Source: Gorsachius magnificus
Lineage: Eukaryota; Chordata; Aves; Pelecaniformes; Ardeidae
Direction: 5' to 3'
Assembly: GCA_034008185.1 (NCBI GenBank)
Contig: CM067082.1
Coordinates: 101,923,311 to 101,987,310, forward strand
Length of the DNA stretch: 64,000 nucleotides
Both the position numbers and the translations under genes were made by a program. Of the stretch, positions 26,001 through 39,733 are shown in pieces. The notes beneath the pieces are model-generated. The model had not been told where the DNA came from, did not search any database, and saw only the letters and a program-made list of their open reading frames with translations. How positions within the stretch are numbered: the first letter of the stretch is position 1; each line of letters begins with the position of its first letter.

Positions 26001-28859
26001 CAGGAGAGATCTGATGTATGCTGCCCTGTAGCATCTCTGATACACAGTGAGCGTGCCACCAACAATTGTGGGAGACTAATAAACCTACGCTTTCTTATGG
26101 TTATTCCATTGTCCTCCAAATCTAACATTATATTTTCATATTTGACATGGTCCCAGAGCTTCTTCAAGAGCTACATAAAATTCCAAGGAGAAAGTGCCCG
26201 CAGTGTAAAATTAGCAACAGGAAATGACCAATTCAATCATTTGGCTTTTGACCAAGAGCTCAGCTTTCCCAGTCACCAGAGAAGGCAGACAGAGCAAAGC
26301 AGATCATTTGCATTGACCAATTACTCTGAGTGACCAGGAACACAAGCTGAAATGGCAGTTTGCTCATTTTATAGATATACGCATTACTTAATCGGTGTAA
26401 ATTAAGAGTAGCATGTTAATATTTTTTCTCTGCTGCACTGAGTAACAATGGACAAACAGAAACATATGGATGACAGGCAAAACAAAAGAAATTGCAAATA
26501 AGAGGGAGAGATTTGAAGTGGCTTGTAAGAGACAGTGGGGTTTGTCCTTCTAAAGGAAAGAAGAGTGACTTTTAGAGTCATGAGTTTGGAGGTTTGTTTT
26601 CTGTTCTTTATACTGAAACCATGAGTCTTATTTGGACCACAAAACTCCTAAGGAAACAGTGAAATGCTACCACAAGAATAAAGGTAATAAAAACTGAAGG
26701 GCAGAGAGGGAAAGAACATATTTTCTAGGCTTTGTTTCATATAAATGAGTAAAACTTGGAAAAGATAACTTGCTTAGCACTTCCATCTCTTCAGTTCACA
26801 ATGAACACCCTCAAAGCTCTCCATAATTCTTTTAGATAAATTAGGACACATCCAAGTTAACCATGCTAACATGGAAAAATTTCAAGAGTTCAATGCAAGT
26901 AAGAGGAATCAGGAGGCAGAACTGGGAAGATAACACAGATTTGCAGCTCAGGAGAGGCAAATGGCTTAGAAGGAGGTATGTGAGACACAAACACTTTCTA
27001 TGCTTTATCTGGTACTAGAAGGGAAGTGTTCCTTGTCCCTTTTTTGTCATGTAACTGGATTTCTCAGCTATAGGGTGGAAAAGCTTCAGAGTGAGTGAGA
27101 GCGGTCTTTGGGAATCACTAGTATTGGGTAGCTCAAGAATACTGAACAACGTCCATGTATTTTTCCTTTTCAGGAGTGATTTCATCTGGCTGTTCCTTAG
27201 TTTGTTAAACCACTCAGTGTTTTCTCTGCAGAGTTGCCTTTCTTATTTTATCCAAGGGGTTGTTTGATGTTGCGGAGATATAAGATACCACTGAGGAAAG
27301 GAAAGTATGAAAAAGCTACTTAACTCTTTCAAAAATAGCTCTGTTTTATCAGGGTTTCATTTTATAACTGGAGGTTTGATGAGGTGTGAATATGCTGTTT
27401 CTGGAAGGGACCTGGAGCCCTCCATATTTTGGTGCAAAATGGCAAAGGCCAGGGCCTTCGACCTGGTTGTTAGGTGGGATCTGTTACCTTTATACACACA
27501 ATCACACACATAATCGGGAAGAAAACAGAGCTGTGACTCAATCAGCAAAATTAACTACGTGACCAGCAGCAAAACTCAGAGAGTTTCCCCCTGCCCTTCC
27601 CCTGTTACGTGAGTTTCCATGTTTTGGGGAGGAAAGGAAAAAGAATAGCTAATTACCTTGAATGGTTCTTTCTGCAGAAGAGAATGGAAATTAAGTCTGT
27701 ATAAGAGTTTGGCACTGGGAGAACAGAGCATGCAAAGGTGGCTGAAAAGCAACTCTAGAGTTAGGTTTATTTTGATTCAAAACCTGTGAGGAGTGGATAC
27801 TGTTATTTGTGTCATTATTTTTGTTGTTTGCAGGGAAAAAATAGGTTAGGCCTAGAGAGCTCTCTGAGTTGCCCTACACCTAGAACCTGGGGAGTCCTAC
27901 AGGAACAGGGGTTATCCTTGCTACCTCCTCTCTGTCACCCACAGCTGCTCTTTCACACCACCCTGCTCCCTTTTCTGGAGGGAAAGGGAAATTGCTGGAG
28001 ACTCCTCAAGGGATGTTGGACCTTCTTTCCTTGTGTTTGGAGAATAGAGGGTTAGAGACATTGCACCAACTTTCTCATTCTTTCCCCAGTCTCAGAGAGA
28101 AGCAGATGGGGGTCTTCGCCCTTCCTCTCCTTCAGTGTAAGGTGGAAGCTGGGAGCACAACCTGCGCCTCTGGCTTGCTGGTGAGCACAATTCACAGTGC
28201 TTAGTGGAGGTTTCCCTCATTATCCCTGCAGAAAGTGCTGGGGGCAAGGGAAGCCCAGCTACAGCTCCCACTGGGTCATGGTCCTGGTTCGAGTGCTAGC
28301 TGAGCACCGCTGGAGGAGTGCTACACAGGGACCAGTCTGCATGTGGCCAGGTAGGGATGCATAGAACCCAGCCACCAAGTTAACTGCTGTTCATGTACTT
28401 CAATTCACATATTCGACAGTCCTGAAAAGTACAGAAACAGCCTCAGTTCCAAGCTGTCCCTCTTTGTGTCAGGTAATTTAATTTCTTCCTGGAGGGACCA
28501 ACGTTCAGATGATGAAAAGCCTTTGTCTTTGCATGGGGCTGTGTGAGATGGCAGCAGATGAAATCTCTCAGAATCAAAGAAAACATGACCACCAACTAGG
28601 TCCAAGTTACCATCCTTTGGATTTCTGTGCAGACTGCAGCTGTCCTGCTGGTGCCCTTTCCAAAATCAAAGCCCTCCACTCTGACAGCCAGTTAGCGGGA
28701 CTACAGCTGCCTCTTGGAGAGGAGTGAAACAAGCTGGCATGAGTTATTTTGCATTCTCTCAATGGAAAGTTACATTTTCCTTCTATGACAGCATCCACTT
28801 AGGATACTAAAATAACTTTCCAGTGCCTAATTAAGCTTCCACTTCCTTATTGGGAATAG
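20094..28859. other. Unique non-coding DNA, no gene recognised
   Basis: AT-rich DNA resumes straight after the minisatellite. I see no recognisable exon, RNA gene or mobile element. Simple tracts include 18 T at 21921-21938 and an AAAAC-type tract near 24046-24066. Open frames are short and unassigned; the longest is 125 codons, at 25790-26167 on the minus strand. Confidence 0.65.
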
Positions 28860-28950
28860 ACAATGATACAGAAAGATTGTGATCTGCCCAATGCAAATAA
28901 GCGGGTAGTCAGGGGTTATGAACCATGAATCTTGACTCCAAGGTCCCCCT
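28860..28950 (-). repeat. Probable MIR-type SINE relic, antisense
   Basis: About 90 bases resemble the reverse complement of the MIR core. An A-rich opening is followed by text like ACAGAAAGATTGTGATCTGC, then CCCAATGCAAAT, then a region ending in TTGACTCCAAGG. It is highly diverged. MIR elements are ancient in amniotes and survive in birds only as worn fragments. The identification rests on remembered consensus words. Confidence 0.45.
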
Positions 28951-31900
28951 CAGGCTAATACCAGACAACCCCAATTCACCTGGATGTAGGAACAGACACC
29001 TGTAGTGGACTGACATTTATTCAGGGATTGAGGTGGCAACCTAAGGAAAGCTAACTGAAATGCTTTAAAGCTTTTTTTTTGTCAGCAGTAGCCTTTCTAA
29101 AAAAAAAGCTCCCCACAATTGTTTCTATAATTTCTCTCCCAGATTTTTCCATTTTTTTATTAAACAAGTAATTTCAAAATTTTTCCTTCCTTTTCTTTTT
29201 GATGCAGTCATCTGTCATGGGACTAGAGAAGCGACAGGAAAAGCATGACAGTATTGCAGAAAAAAAAGAGTTCCTTTCCAGAGACTGTGGGGAAATAATT
29301 CTGCAAAGTCTGTAGCAATTCTTTTCTGTAGTTCTAGTCAATGTACAGGAGATGACAATGAAGTTCAGCCCTATATTCTGAATTGACACTTCTACTCTGA
29401 TGAGTCAAGTGATTTAACATAGTCATTCCCTTCTCCAGCTAACCCTCCTTGCTTCCATCGCAGAGCTGTCTATTTGCCATTTTCAGAAACCATGCAATGA
29501 CTTTGTTTAAGTGACCAGACCAATCATTGCCTGCAACAGAACTTGTAATTAAGAACTGCTCTCTGGTTTTGTCTGTGAATAGATTGAAAAGAGACCAGAT
29601 ATATAACCTGGGATTTGCTGTTGGTCACTGTAAGCTCTGTGTTGTTATTCATAATAGGTACAGTGGTTACACTCATACTTGTTATGTGAGTATATGTAGC
29701 ACTCCAAGTGTAATCTCCAAAAAGTTAATTTTTCAGGCATATTTACCTATCTGTAGAAAAGCTCTTATGTATAACTCTTTTGTCATATACTTGGCTTTAA
29801 CAGAAATGTTTCTTCACTGAAGTTGATGGAGTTACTCTTGATACATACCAGGACATGTTAGGATCCCCTGATTTAAGTGGCCCTGAAATACTGATTTTGT
29901 GGAGCTAACCAGGTCATCACACAGTTGTATCAAAGCTACAAGTAATTTCTTGAGTTGTGAGCAGCATGAGACTCCTGAACTGAACCTTGGGGGAAGTTTC
30001 ATTTTTGTGGTGTGTAACTACTTATATTTATGGGTAGAAAAGATAAGCATGGGGATATGTGAGCTTGCAAAAGCAACATTTAAGTTAAATAAAATGACTC
30101 AAACCAGGCTTCCCATCTCAAGGAATTTCATCTTAGGTCTCTTAAAAAAAAAAAAAATTCAAAGCTATGTTAACAGAGGCCCCAACTAGAAATGCATTGC
30201 AGGCTGCTAATTCATCAAAATAGGTTTTGTTGCCTTGGTTTTTGGTTTTGGTTTTTTTTTTTTAATTTTAACATTTTGAAGTTTGTCTCTCCTTTGTACC
30301 AAATGCACTAAATAAAATTAAATATGGGGTAGGGTATCTGTTCTGGCTACTGATGGATTTATTTTGTGCTTGAGTGAGCCTAATTTCTTACTGACTTAAG
30401 AAATTCATCTGTCAAAAGCTAAGAAACGTGTATACTTTTCTAAAGATGAACTGCAAATTGAATAACAAGGGAGTTGAATCACTTTGCTGGACAAGATTTT
30501 AATTTCTCCTAAGTGGTTTCCTTGAGCTGGGTATCACTCTGGAGGAGAAATTTTCATCTTGCCAGGAGATGTTTTCAGTGTATTATATCAGACAGGAATT
30601 TAGGTGGCAATAAAATGAAACCTTATGAATAAGTCCTATATTTCCTTTCTAATGCTACTAGTTGGTAACAAATCAGTATTGAATACACTCTAACTGTATT
30701 TAAAGGACTGATTGTCTGCTGATTAGGATGTAGGGCTGACAGCTAGGAAATCGGGGACGATGCTCTGGGCTCAGTCATTTTGTCAGAAAGTTGCTGTTGG
30801 TTTTTAGGATTTACACCCCAGGATTTATTTGCCTGACCCCTTATGTCTGGACTTTGAGGAAGCTGGGAGAGAGTCTAGAGCTGTGGGATCTGATTCGGGT
30901 ACCAGCATCCTGGGCAATGGATGCCAAAGGGAAGTGAGTTGCCTCAAACTTTCCCCCTTTCTGTGGGTCAGGCACAGACTGACAAAGAAGGACCTATGTC
31001 AAGTTGGGATTTACTGCCCTTCAGCCTTTTCTGGAGTTCAGCATCTGTATCGTTCCTTCCCGAAACTGAGGCAAAATAACTTTTTGTTTTAAATAGAGCA
31101 GGAGCTTCAGCTGGTCCTATGGTCTTACCCCTCCATATAGACCACTAGTGCTTGGGTCTCTTATCAAAAGCTTCCCACCAAGAACATCTCCCACTTTCCA
31201 GGAAACTGCCTAGCTGCCTGGCTGTCTCTGCTGGGAAGGGCACCCTCCAGCCCTCCTGCCAGATATCCAGCTGGGCAGGGCTGGGTTCAAATAGCTTGGT
31301 GGTCAGGACGTGCCTCTGGGGAGCTGGGTGACTGATCTGTCATAGTGAAATTCCTGTGGAAGGGCTGGATTTGGATCATGTGCTCAAATCCTACTTGTCT
31401 ATTTTGGCTAATAAGTTGATGTATAGAAGGCGGGCACTGCCTTTGGCAGTGCTTTTAACTGTTGGAAGTGCTGTAGGTTTGCTCTGATTGCACCTGTGGG
31501 ATGGAGCTTTACATGGGAAATCAGCAGACCAATGCCTAGGAGAAGGATGCTGATGGGGCTGCAAGGCTCATCACTCTGGAGCTAGCCCCAGATGTGTGCA
31601 GGAGTGGAAGGCACCTAAGAAAACTCTGCTAACAGAAATGCCATCATTGACAAACTTGGGAAATCTGCAGTCTAGACATGGGCTTGGAGACTCAACCTAC
31701 CACCTACCATCTCTGGGTATGTAAACTCAGCGTGGATACTTAGTTTCATCCGTGGATGTGGCCTTAACCTGTGTATGCCTCTGGTTTTGTATCTGTAAAA
31801 TTTTGAAACTGCTATACCTAAAATATGAGGATAAATAAATATGGTTTAAGGCAGGTCTTCATGCAGTTAATGTAAAGATACTTGTGGGTTTGCACAGGCC

Positions 31901-32254
31901 TTGGAGCAGCTCTTGTAAATAATTGCAAAAGCCCTCCAAGGATCTGTCCAATGGAATGTGCTAGATACTCATGGTGAGTATCTAAAACATTTATTCTAAT
32001 AAAAAATCCATTCTAAATTTTGATGGGTAGCCTATTTTACTAGCAGTAAGAAAATACTTGTACAAGCTTAAGCAAAACAGCATGAGAAACAGATATAATA
32101 CTTGTCTGCTTTTGGAGTTGTGGTGGTGCCTACAGCATCTACCAAATATGTATGCATTTATATGTGAACTCAAGAGGCCTTATTACAGAAGCAGTCACTT
32201 TCTTTAGAATAGTACCCAGTTGCTACTGCTGCTTAGTGAACCCAGAGCTATGCC
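28951..32254. other. Unique non-coding DNA, no gene recognised
   Basis: About 3.3 kb of ordinary AT-leaning sequence with short A and T runs near 29.1, 30.15 and 30.25 kb. No open frame exceeds about 97 codons and none is recognisable. No mobile-element ends were seen. Confidence 0.65.
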
Positions 32255-32360
32255 AGAATCCAGGACGCCTGTGCTCTGGTGTCAGCTCTGTCACGGGGTT
32301 GCTGAATGGTCTCAGACCTGTCACTTCTCCTTGCCTGTCCAACCTTCTGTGAAATGAAAT
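32255..32360 (+). repeat. Probable MIR-type SINE relic
   Basis: The order of words follows the MIR core. It begins with text like AATCCAGGACGCCTG, then TCAGCTCTGTCAC, then CAGACCTGTCACTTCTCC and TTGCCTGTCC, and ends in a GTGAAATGAAA tail that matches the TGTAAAATGG-type end of MIR. Divergence is high. An independent ancient SINE with the same tRNA-derived core would look the same by eye. Confidence 0.55.
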
Positions 32361-35300
32361 TGTATTTAATATTTTTTTCAAAGTGCTTTTCCAGGGCTCT
32401 CTGTAAGAGCAAGAGGTTTGTCTTGTTTGCAAGTGAAGAAGCTCTCCCAGTCCAGGCACTGCAGGAAGCCTTGGGGTGTGTTAGAAATATGGCACAACAT
32501 AGCCCCAGTCCAACAGCGCAGTCCAAAAGCCCTGACTTGTATGAGTGGTATCACTGATTCAGTGCATCATGTTTCGCTGCTGCTGGAGACCTGTCTTCAC
32601 CTAGGGCCTCAAACAGCAGAAATAAGAGCAGGCATCTGCTCATATCAAAAAGAGGGAGAGAGTAACTTTCACCAGCGAAACCTGTTATAAGGCATTTTAC
32701 AAACCCATGCAAAGACCCATGCAAGGGTTCTGTGGTCTGAGTAGCTCAGAGGTAGGCACAGCCAGAAAGTGGAATAAAGTTAGTTTGGAAGAAAAATCAG
32801 GAAAATGTAGGACCCATAACAACAACTCGTTGGTTTTCTTTCAGCTGCTTTCATGGGGTATATTTAGACTTTCTCTTCAATTTTTGTGTACGTTAGTACC
32901 CACAGAGGCTGAATGGAAACTTTTTGAGTGCAATGGTGACTGGGGAGGAAAGGGTTACCTCAGGTTGAAAAAAAAATTTCTTCTTATTGTATCCTGCTGT
33001 ATCAAAAATATCTTTGAATTATTCTGGTTTCTTATTGTCTGTTTAGATCATACACAGCACCCATTGTATGTTCTAACCAGTTTTAATTCTTTGCAAATGT
33101 TCAGCCCTAAAATTGCCTGTGTTTCCAGTCCCACTGTCATAAAAGTAATTGACTTCATAGGGTTATTATGCATTTGCCTAATTATTGATATTTCTCTCCA
33201 CCGTATGATGCTAATTTAACTTTTACTTTTTCCATCTTGGATTTATTTCTGATTTTCTTGTATACTTCTTTTTTTTATCCTAGCAGTATGTTGGCGTAGG
33301 CTCCAAGTGTCAAATTTAACTGTGACAGGGTCTCTATTCAATTCCAAAGTTATTTTCCATTCTTTATTTTCCTCAGTATTGACATGGGACACAGTTCCAA
33401 TAAACAGTTCGTATAGCATAGTATCTCTGACTACATATGATTTTCTGCAAGCTGGGTTTTGGTTTTTTCCCATCTCTGCATATATTCCCATATGCAGAAA
33501 TTGTATTTGTGGGATATTTAGTAATATATCTCCCATAAACCAAATTTTGCCCGAGTTTATTGCTCACTGGTTGCACAATTGTTCTTTATTAAAAAAACTC
33601 CTTCCAGTTTTTAAAATAACATTCTGTGCACCTCACCTTCAGTTAGTTTTACTATGTGACCTTGCATAATGAAACCCCTTCAGTACCTCAGATAAATAGC
33701 AATGTGCAACGGCTCAACTTCCAGAAGGGTGTTGGGAGATTTAATGCACTAGCTTTGGGATATGCAAACAGCCCTGCTTAGCTCAAAGATAAGGTGGCCC
33801 AAATAATTCAAAGATAAGAAAATACAAAAGGGAGGTTCTTGCAAGCAACACAGGGTTGTGAATTGAACAGTGGATATTGGGTTTTGTTTTTAAATCTGTT
33901 ACCTAGAAAATTTCACTTGGAGGAAATCACTGGGCTTTTTTTGTCTGTTTGCAGAAATACATGTGAATATTACAGTCATCTGAACATTTGTACTTGACAT
34001 GCTTGGTAGCCATTACTAAGGTTTACACTGGCTTGAAAATGAATGTATTCAGGAGCTTGTGAATTCTGTGTCCAGTAGCACAGAGGTAAAATTGAGTATT
34101 GCGCATTTAAATTTTGTAGTTTGAAGGTATAAGCAGGACTTAACTGATGCAAGAGCCCTGTGTTGGACTTCTGCATGGGGGCTGGGTAGAGACTTGTAAG
34201 TATTTGAAGCTGGAGTCAAGAATATCTTCTGAATGATGTCACCTTCTCAGTGAATATGATCACTTATGTCATTTACTTGCTGCTTTTGAACAAGGAGGAA
34301 AACCCCTAGTAAAAATACAAGTCTGTTCACGAACAATTCATAAATAGAGAAGGGAGGTAATATCTTATTAAATAAGCAATACCAAATAATTTGCTCCATC
34401 CAGATTTTTCCAGCAACATGGTTAACTCAGTCAAATTGCATTTCCTGACATTTAATGAGTAATTTCTGGTATATACATTTAACCAGGAAAAACAGGAAAT
34501 TCACCTCTATGGAGAAAGCCAACAAAAGACCTGCATGTTGTGACAAAGTTAAAACTCCAGTAGGAACTTTAACATATTCGTTTCCTGGTTTCTTGCTATA
34601 TTAATTATGCATCCTTTGCCTGCCATTAATTGAAGCCCAAGGCTTTCACAACAGGTGTGTGAAGTTAGGCTTATGTCCTTGTCAGACAGACACTCAATTA
34701 AATAGTCTGATTTTTCAGAAATACTGGGTGTACTTCAGCTCCCTTTTGCTGAAAAGCTGCCCTTTCAAAAATCACATCATAGGTATTGAATTTAATTTCC
34801 CGAATGGCAGCTGGTTTTAAACACCAGGACTGAAAAAAAAAAAAAAGAAAAAAAAAAAGTTAATTGAGGTTATTTTGTAAGAACAGAATGTGCTGCTTTT
34901 CTTCAGTTTATTAATGCATCTGTGGTCAACCTGGTAGCAGAGCTTGTCTTTGTGCATGGCTACCATTGCATGCTTTGGAGATGGGGGCAATAATAAGGGC
35001 AACAAGCTAGGCAACAATAACATAAGTCCTTCCCTTGCTATTTTTTTTATCTAACTGCTCTCAGGCAGCGATGAGTGTGTACCGTGTAGTATACTGGCTA
35101 TAGCCCCTGCAAATGAGGTTTGGTTATTGGTTTTGATTTTAGCATACAACATTGTGAAAACATTTTTCGTCCACCTGGTCCCTGGGCTTCATGGCAATGA
35201 GCTACATCTGGGACATCAGACGGGTCATCACCAAATCCCCATGAAACACGTCCCAGACTGTTTTTTCAGGGTGTTCTCTGCGCATAGTAGCTTTGTGAGC

Positions 35301-38300
35301 TGTAAAGTCAGTGGTCCACAACAGGAAGAATGATTTGCGACTTCTAATGTACAACTACAAAGGACTTCCATTTATGTGAAGGGCTGGTGTTACCTGCTAG
35401 TGTTGCTGCATGCTTCTGGCATCAAAGGCCAGAATATTAACAGGCAGACAATAAGGAACCCATGAATGTCTCTGTGAAACAGAGAAAAGAGGTCAAACCC
35501 CACATCCTCAGCTCTCAATAGCTAAAAAAAAGTGCTCTGATTTGCTGATAGCGTTCATGAGGCAGACACCGAACGGCCCTTGGTATGGGCTGCAGCACAG
35601 CTTGCTTGGTAAGGTATGATGGATTTAGTGCTCTCAGGAAATGGTACAAATACCAAGAGATTTAAGCAAAACAAGAGCTGTAATAAACAAAGTTACTAAA
35701 CTAAGTGGTACAAGTTCAAATGGGTCTCAGTAATTCCTATTTCAGGGTGGAACTGCAGGGATTTTTACACAATAGAAGAGTGAAATCCTCAAACAGCCTC
35801 TTGATGAAGGTATTGGGGCAAGGAAGCAGCGTTGTCTTTCCACCAGTCTTGGTAAACTTATGATAGGAATTATTTAACAGAGATGGAGTGATTCCGGTTT
35901 TTTTTTTTAACATGTTACTATCCCTCAAAGGATGCTGAAAAGAAACTTGGGCACTTCCCGCTTGTTAAGTTGTCAAGTCATACTGATATTGTAAGAGTTG
36001 GCTTGGTTGGTCTTACCAAGAGACAAAAATTTACATTTTTCTCCTTAACGCGTAACTTGTGAGGCCTCTTTGCATTCTTCTGAGGAACGGCCAAAGACTG
36101 TGGTAGGAAAGGGCAGGTCACTCCCGGTTATGTGGGAACCCTCTCAGGTTCTTGGTTGCACAACTCACCCCATTGGGTGGAGATGGTCAGCTTTGCAGTT
36201 GTACAGCCAAGTCACATGGAGAAGAGCTGCTGAGATGTTTTGGCTTTCCTTATTAGTATGGGACACTGTTTGTTTCCTTTGTTTGTCCAGGCACTTTCAC
36301 TCCACAGATCTTCTGCTTCTGCAGGTAGCCTGCACATGGGTGGTTTTGCCCTGTAGGTGTTGGGGGCACCTGTGTGAATTACAGTGTCCCTAAAAGGAGA
36401 CTTCTGTATCCTTGTGGGCAGTTGCATGGTTGCTTGTCATTTCGGGAGACTGAATGCGGTGATCCACCCGTTCTCTGCCCATCACATACATACATCTAAA
36501 TCAGAAAAGCATTCATACCTATTCAACAAGTCAAAGAATGGGGTGAAGATTTTCCTTGAATAACTACAAAAAATCTCACCATTGTTTCTCTTTTTAAAAA
36601 AGTCAATCCACCCTGGTTTTGTCAAATGAAATTAAAGCACTGTATATTTTTTTTTTAAAGTTAGGGGGCAGATATGCTAGAATTAATAAAATGAGATTCA
36701 GTGAAAGAAAGATGTTAACTGGTTTATAACTACAGAAAACCCCCAGACATTTCATCTGTAGAAAATGAGTGGATTATGCTCCTGGAATGGAAAAAAGTTA
36801 GTATCTTCATACAAAATAATGTGGTAGATTTGGGTCATCCACACAAGACTTGATTAAACTAATTAGAATTCCCCAAAGAACCATAATTCCATACCTTGAC
36901 TTGTATAAATGGGAATATTGCTTGTACTGCAATCTTCCATAGTCCTTGGCTGCAATAAAGATTTGGAGTAGCACAATTCTTTTAAAAGGGCGTACAGCAG
37001 AAAGATATAGTAGAGCATGAACAACTCGAGTGACACGTTTGAATGTAAGAACTAGAACAGTGATTAAAACCAAGCAAGGCTCAGTGCGGAAAACAGAAGC
37101 CTGGGAGGAGACATGCAAATACCTCCTCAAAGAGGAATGAGTGTGTTAGAGGGATTATGACTCCGTTGTTCGTTACCCTCAGGTAATGAGCGTCGAAGAC
37201 ATTAATCAGCACTTGGTCAGGGATGCTGTAGTGGTAACAAGCCAAATTCATGCCGCTTTCCATGGCTGCAGCAGAGCTGTCCCCACTATGCTTACCAGTG
37301 TGTTTGGTGACGTGAACCCTTGTGCAGGGAAAAGGGTAGGTAGGTGCAGAGGAGCCAGAGCTGGGGATTTTCAGTGGTAGTGGGCAGGGAGATTTGCATA
37401 TGCCATATCAGTCAGGTTTAAAATGCTCTTCCTAAACTTGTCAGTGGTCCCTTCTGTGCCGGGTGACCCCTCTGTTGAGACATGCCTTCTCTTCTAATAC
37501 ATCTAAAAAGTCTCCTAAAATACCATGATGGAGAGGCAAGGTTGTCCATAGACAGTCTGTGCTGCAAAGAGTCTGAGGCAGGGTATCATTGCATTTTTAG
37601 CATTAAGCCTCGTGGACCCAAGTTAAATCTTCCAACTGCTTATGCCACAACTGGGATGAGATGCTCTCTCTTTACTCCTTCTGTTCCTTTGTTCCCCTTC
37701 TCTTCTTTGTTTCAATAAAAGCTACTGCAGCATACGCATATAAAAAACCTGAAAGTTGTCTGGCACTTCAGATCAAGGAATGGATTCAAATTCACTGCCT
37801 CAGGATATGTGTCAAGTCACTGCGCTTATCTTGCTCTTATATTACTGACTTTCTAGTTTTCACCGGGGGTAGCTTTCTGCTACTTATTGGCATTCAAACC
37901 ATGAGCAAAAGAAGCCAGTGGAGGATAACACCTCCATGCTGAAACTGGGCAGGGTTCCCTCTTCCCTTTGAGCTGCAAGTAGAGGAGAGGAAAAAAGGAA
38001 GTTAGGAGCTCTGGGAGGTAAGAGTGCAATTGGCCTGGTGTCTGCCTGGTAGCAGTAGTCCATTATTAGGATAGTTGTCATTATTTCTATTTGCAATTGT
38101 AAATGAGGGGTACTGTAGGTTCCTTTAAATCACTACTGAAACCGACAATAATATGAAAAGCACAGGCCAGTGTGTGAAGGAGCATGCTGATGCCAGTGTT
38201 TTCCCAAGAGTCATTTTTTCTGCCTAAATGTAAATGCATTATGTGACATCGAGTATTTATTCCTGCAGTCTACAGAATTATATTTTTAGCCTCTTTCTCC

Positions 38301-38568
38301 GGAGTTATTTTGATAAGTTTTCAGAGACCCTTCGGAAAATCTAACAAAACAGAATAATGTAGGATATATCTAAATCCAGTAGACCTTTAAAAACAGAAAT
38401 TAATGCTCTGAAAATCCTTCTACCAACCCAGCAAAACATGTTGGTTAACAAAATATTTAATCAGACTTATTGCATGCACAGGGGATATGCATGTCTCTGT
38501 TTACATTGTGATTCAGGTCTGGTTAGAGGCAGTGGGTAGGAAGCTGGTTTTGACATAGTCTGTATTTT

Positions 38569-38607
38569 TATATATATATACATATGTGTATGTGTGTGTG
38601 TGTATGT
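38569..38607. repeat. TA/TG dinucleotide microsatellite
   Basis: A run of TA steps passes directly into CATATG and then TG steps ending in TATG. It is a compound dinucleotide repeat of about 39 bases, alternating purine and pyrimidine throughout, which is the kind of sequence able to adopt Z-DNA or cruciform structure. No nearby gene gives it a role. Confidence 0.85.
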
Positions 38608-39311
38608 AGGCTTTGGAAGATTCCACCTGTATCTGCTTCTAAGTCTAGGAAATTATTTTTTTGAAGTGGGTTTATTTTTAACGTGTGCTTATATGCTTAT
38701 GTGTATAAATTAGTAGGAAGCATTAAAAAGAAAAAAAAAAAGCAGTAGATATTATGAAGAATCAAGTTTTCATGTTGCAATACCGCTCTATCTGTAAAAG
38801 ACCAGATTCTGGATCTGGAGGGTAAATTGACACAGCACTACGCCCCAGGCTCCAAAAGTCATTTTGAATGCTGCAGCTGTCCCCTCCTGTATAGATTTGA
38901 CAGAACTGAGGACAGAAGTACTGGCTTTGGGGTCCAAAGCCGGGTAGCGAAACCCTGGCTCCATGCTAAGGTGCCTATCCCTGATGTAGGGACCCTGCTA
39001 GCATCTCTGCATGGCTCTGTGTTGTGCTGTGTTGGTGGACCAGCTCCTCTGGAGGGGGCTTGAAGGTCTGAGGGTAGCACTTTGTTGAGCAGTGTAAATG
39101 TGCACTTCAGTCCTGGTGGAGCAAACACTGTGTCAGTACCAATGCCAGCTCAGGCTTTAGGGTCATTGCGAGGTCTGTCCTGGAAGCAAGGAGACAACTT
39201 CTCCTTTACCTGTGAGATGTACAGTCCACGCTGGCACAACATCAACACTTTTTGCATGCTGAGTGAAGATACAGTGGGTTCAAACATAGATCAGTTAGTA
39301 ATTTGGGGTGT

Positions 39312-39355
39312 AAAATGAAACATGTGAAATGAAACACAGAAAATGAAACACAGAC
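39312..39355. repeat. Short tandem repeat, 14-16 bp unit, three copies
   Basis: The word AAATGAAACA recurs three times at intervals of about 14 to 16 bases, with the spacer variants TGTG, CAGA and CAGAC. The array is imperfect, so it is probably an old slippage product. Confidence 0.7.
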
Positions 39356-39374
39356 AATGAGCAAAGAGTTAAAA

Positions 39375-39480
39375 GTCTGGAGTTAGAAGTCAGGAGACTT
39401 CTAACCCAGCCATGATCTCTGTGTGAGACCTTGCACAACTCCTGTTACCTTTCTGCCTCTGTTTCTCCATTTATAAATCA
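39375..39480 (+). repeat. MIR-type SINE relic
   Basis: This is the clearest MIR match in the window. It has GTCTGGAGTTAGAAGTCAGG, then AACCCAGCCATGATCTCTG, then the characteristic GTGTGAGACCTTGCACAACT, then CTGTTACC and TTTCTGCCTCTGTTTC, and closes with TCCATTTATAAA. The order and spacing fit the conserved MIR core, which lies next to its tRNA-derived head. It has lost its 5' promoter boxes and is inert. Confidence 0.75.
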
Positions 39481-39671
39481 TTTCCTGCTCTGTGTCATAT
39501 GAACCAGTTCATGCTTGGGCAGTTTTGAACATTAAACACTCTTAAAAAGGCTAAGTAGTATTATATAATAATACCTTTTTCCCTGGTGTGATGAAGCCTG
39601 CGTCTGTTCTCTGACTTGACGGCAGGAAGGAAGGCTCACTCTGAACAGACCAAAATACATGAGGGATTGAT

Positions 39672-39733
39672 TAAGAAAAAGAAGCGGGGGAAGGAGGGAG
39701 GGTAAGAAAAAGAAGTGGGGGAAGGAGGGAGGA
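39672..39733. repeat. 31-bp purine-rich direct duplication, two copies
   Basis: The unit TAAGAAAAAGAAG, then CGGGGGAAGGAGGGAGGG, occurs at 39672 and again at 39703 with one visible difference (C to T) plus small end changes. The strand is almost pure purine, so it can form triplex or G-rich structures. Confidence 0.85.

Larger units (their letters stand above)
32361..39374. other. Unique non-coding DNA, no gene recognised
   Basis: Seven kilobases without a nameable gene. The longest open frame is 170 codons (32707-33219, plus strand), with hydrophobic stretches near its C-terminus but no family match that I recognise. An A-rich tract lies at 34832-34858. A TA/TG-type microsatellite is listed separately. 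A faint MIR-like line near 33.64-33.70 kb is too short to call. Confidence 0.6.

Noticed and set aside
28270..28310. GGTTCGAGT word resembling a tRNA T-loop
   Set aside because: No matching A-box, anticodon arm or acceptor pairing could be found upstream at tRNA spacing.
33640..33700. Possible third plus-strand MIR fragment (ACTATGTGACCTTGC)
   Set aside because: Only one short word of the MIR core is present and the flanks do not continue the consensus.
36807..37263. Two overlapping minus-strand frames (107 and 60 codons) with hydrophobic stretches
   Set aside because: They are in different frames, no family is recognised, and this length is expected by chance among the many frames of the window.
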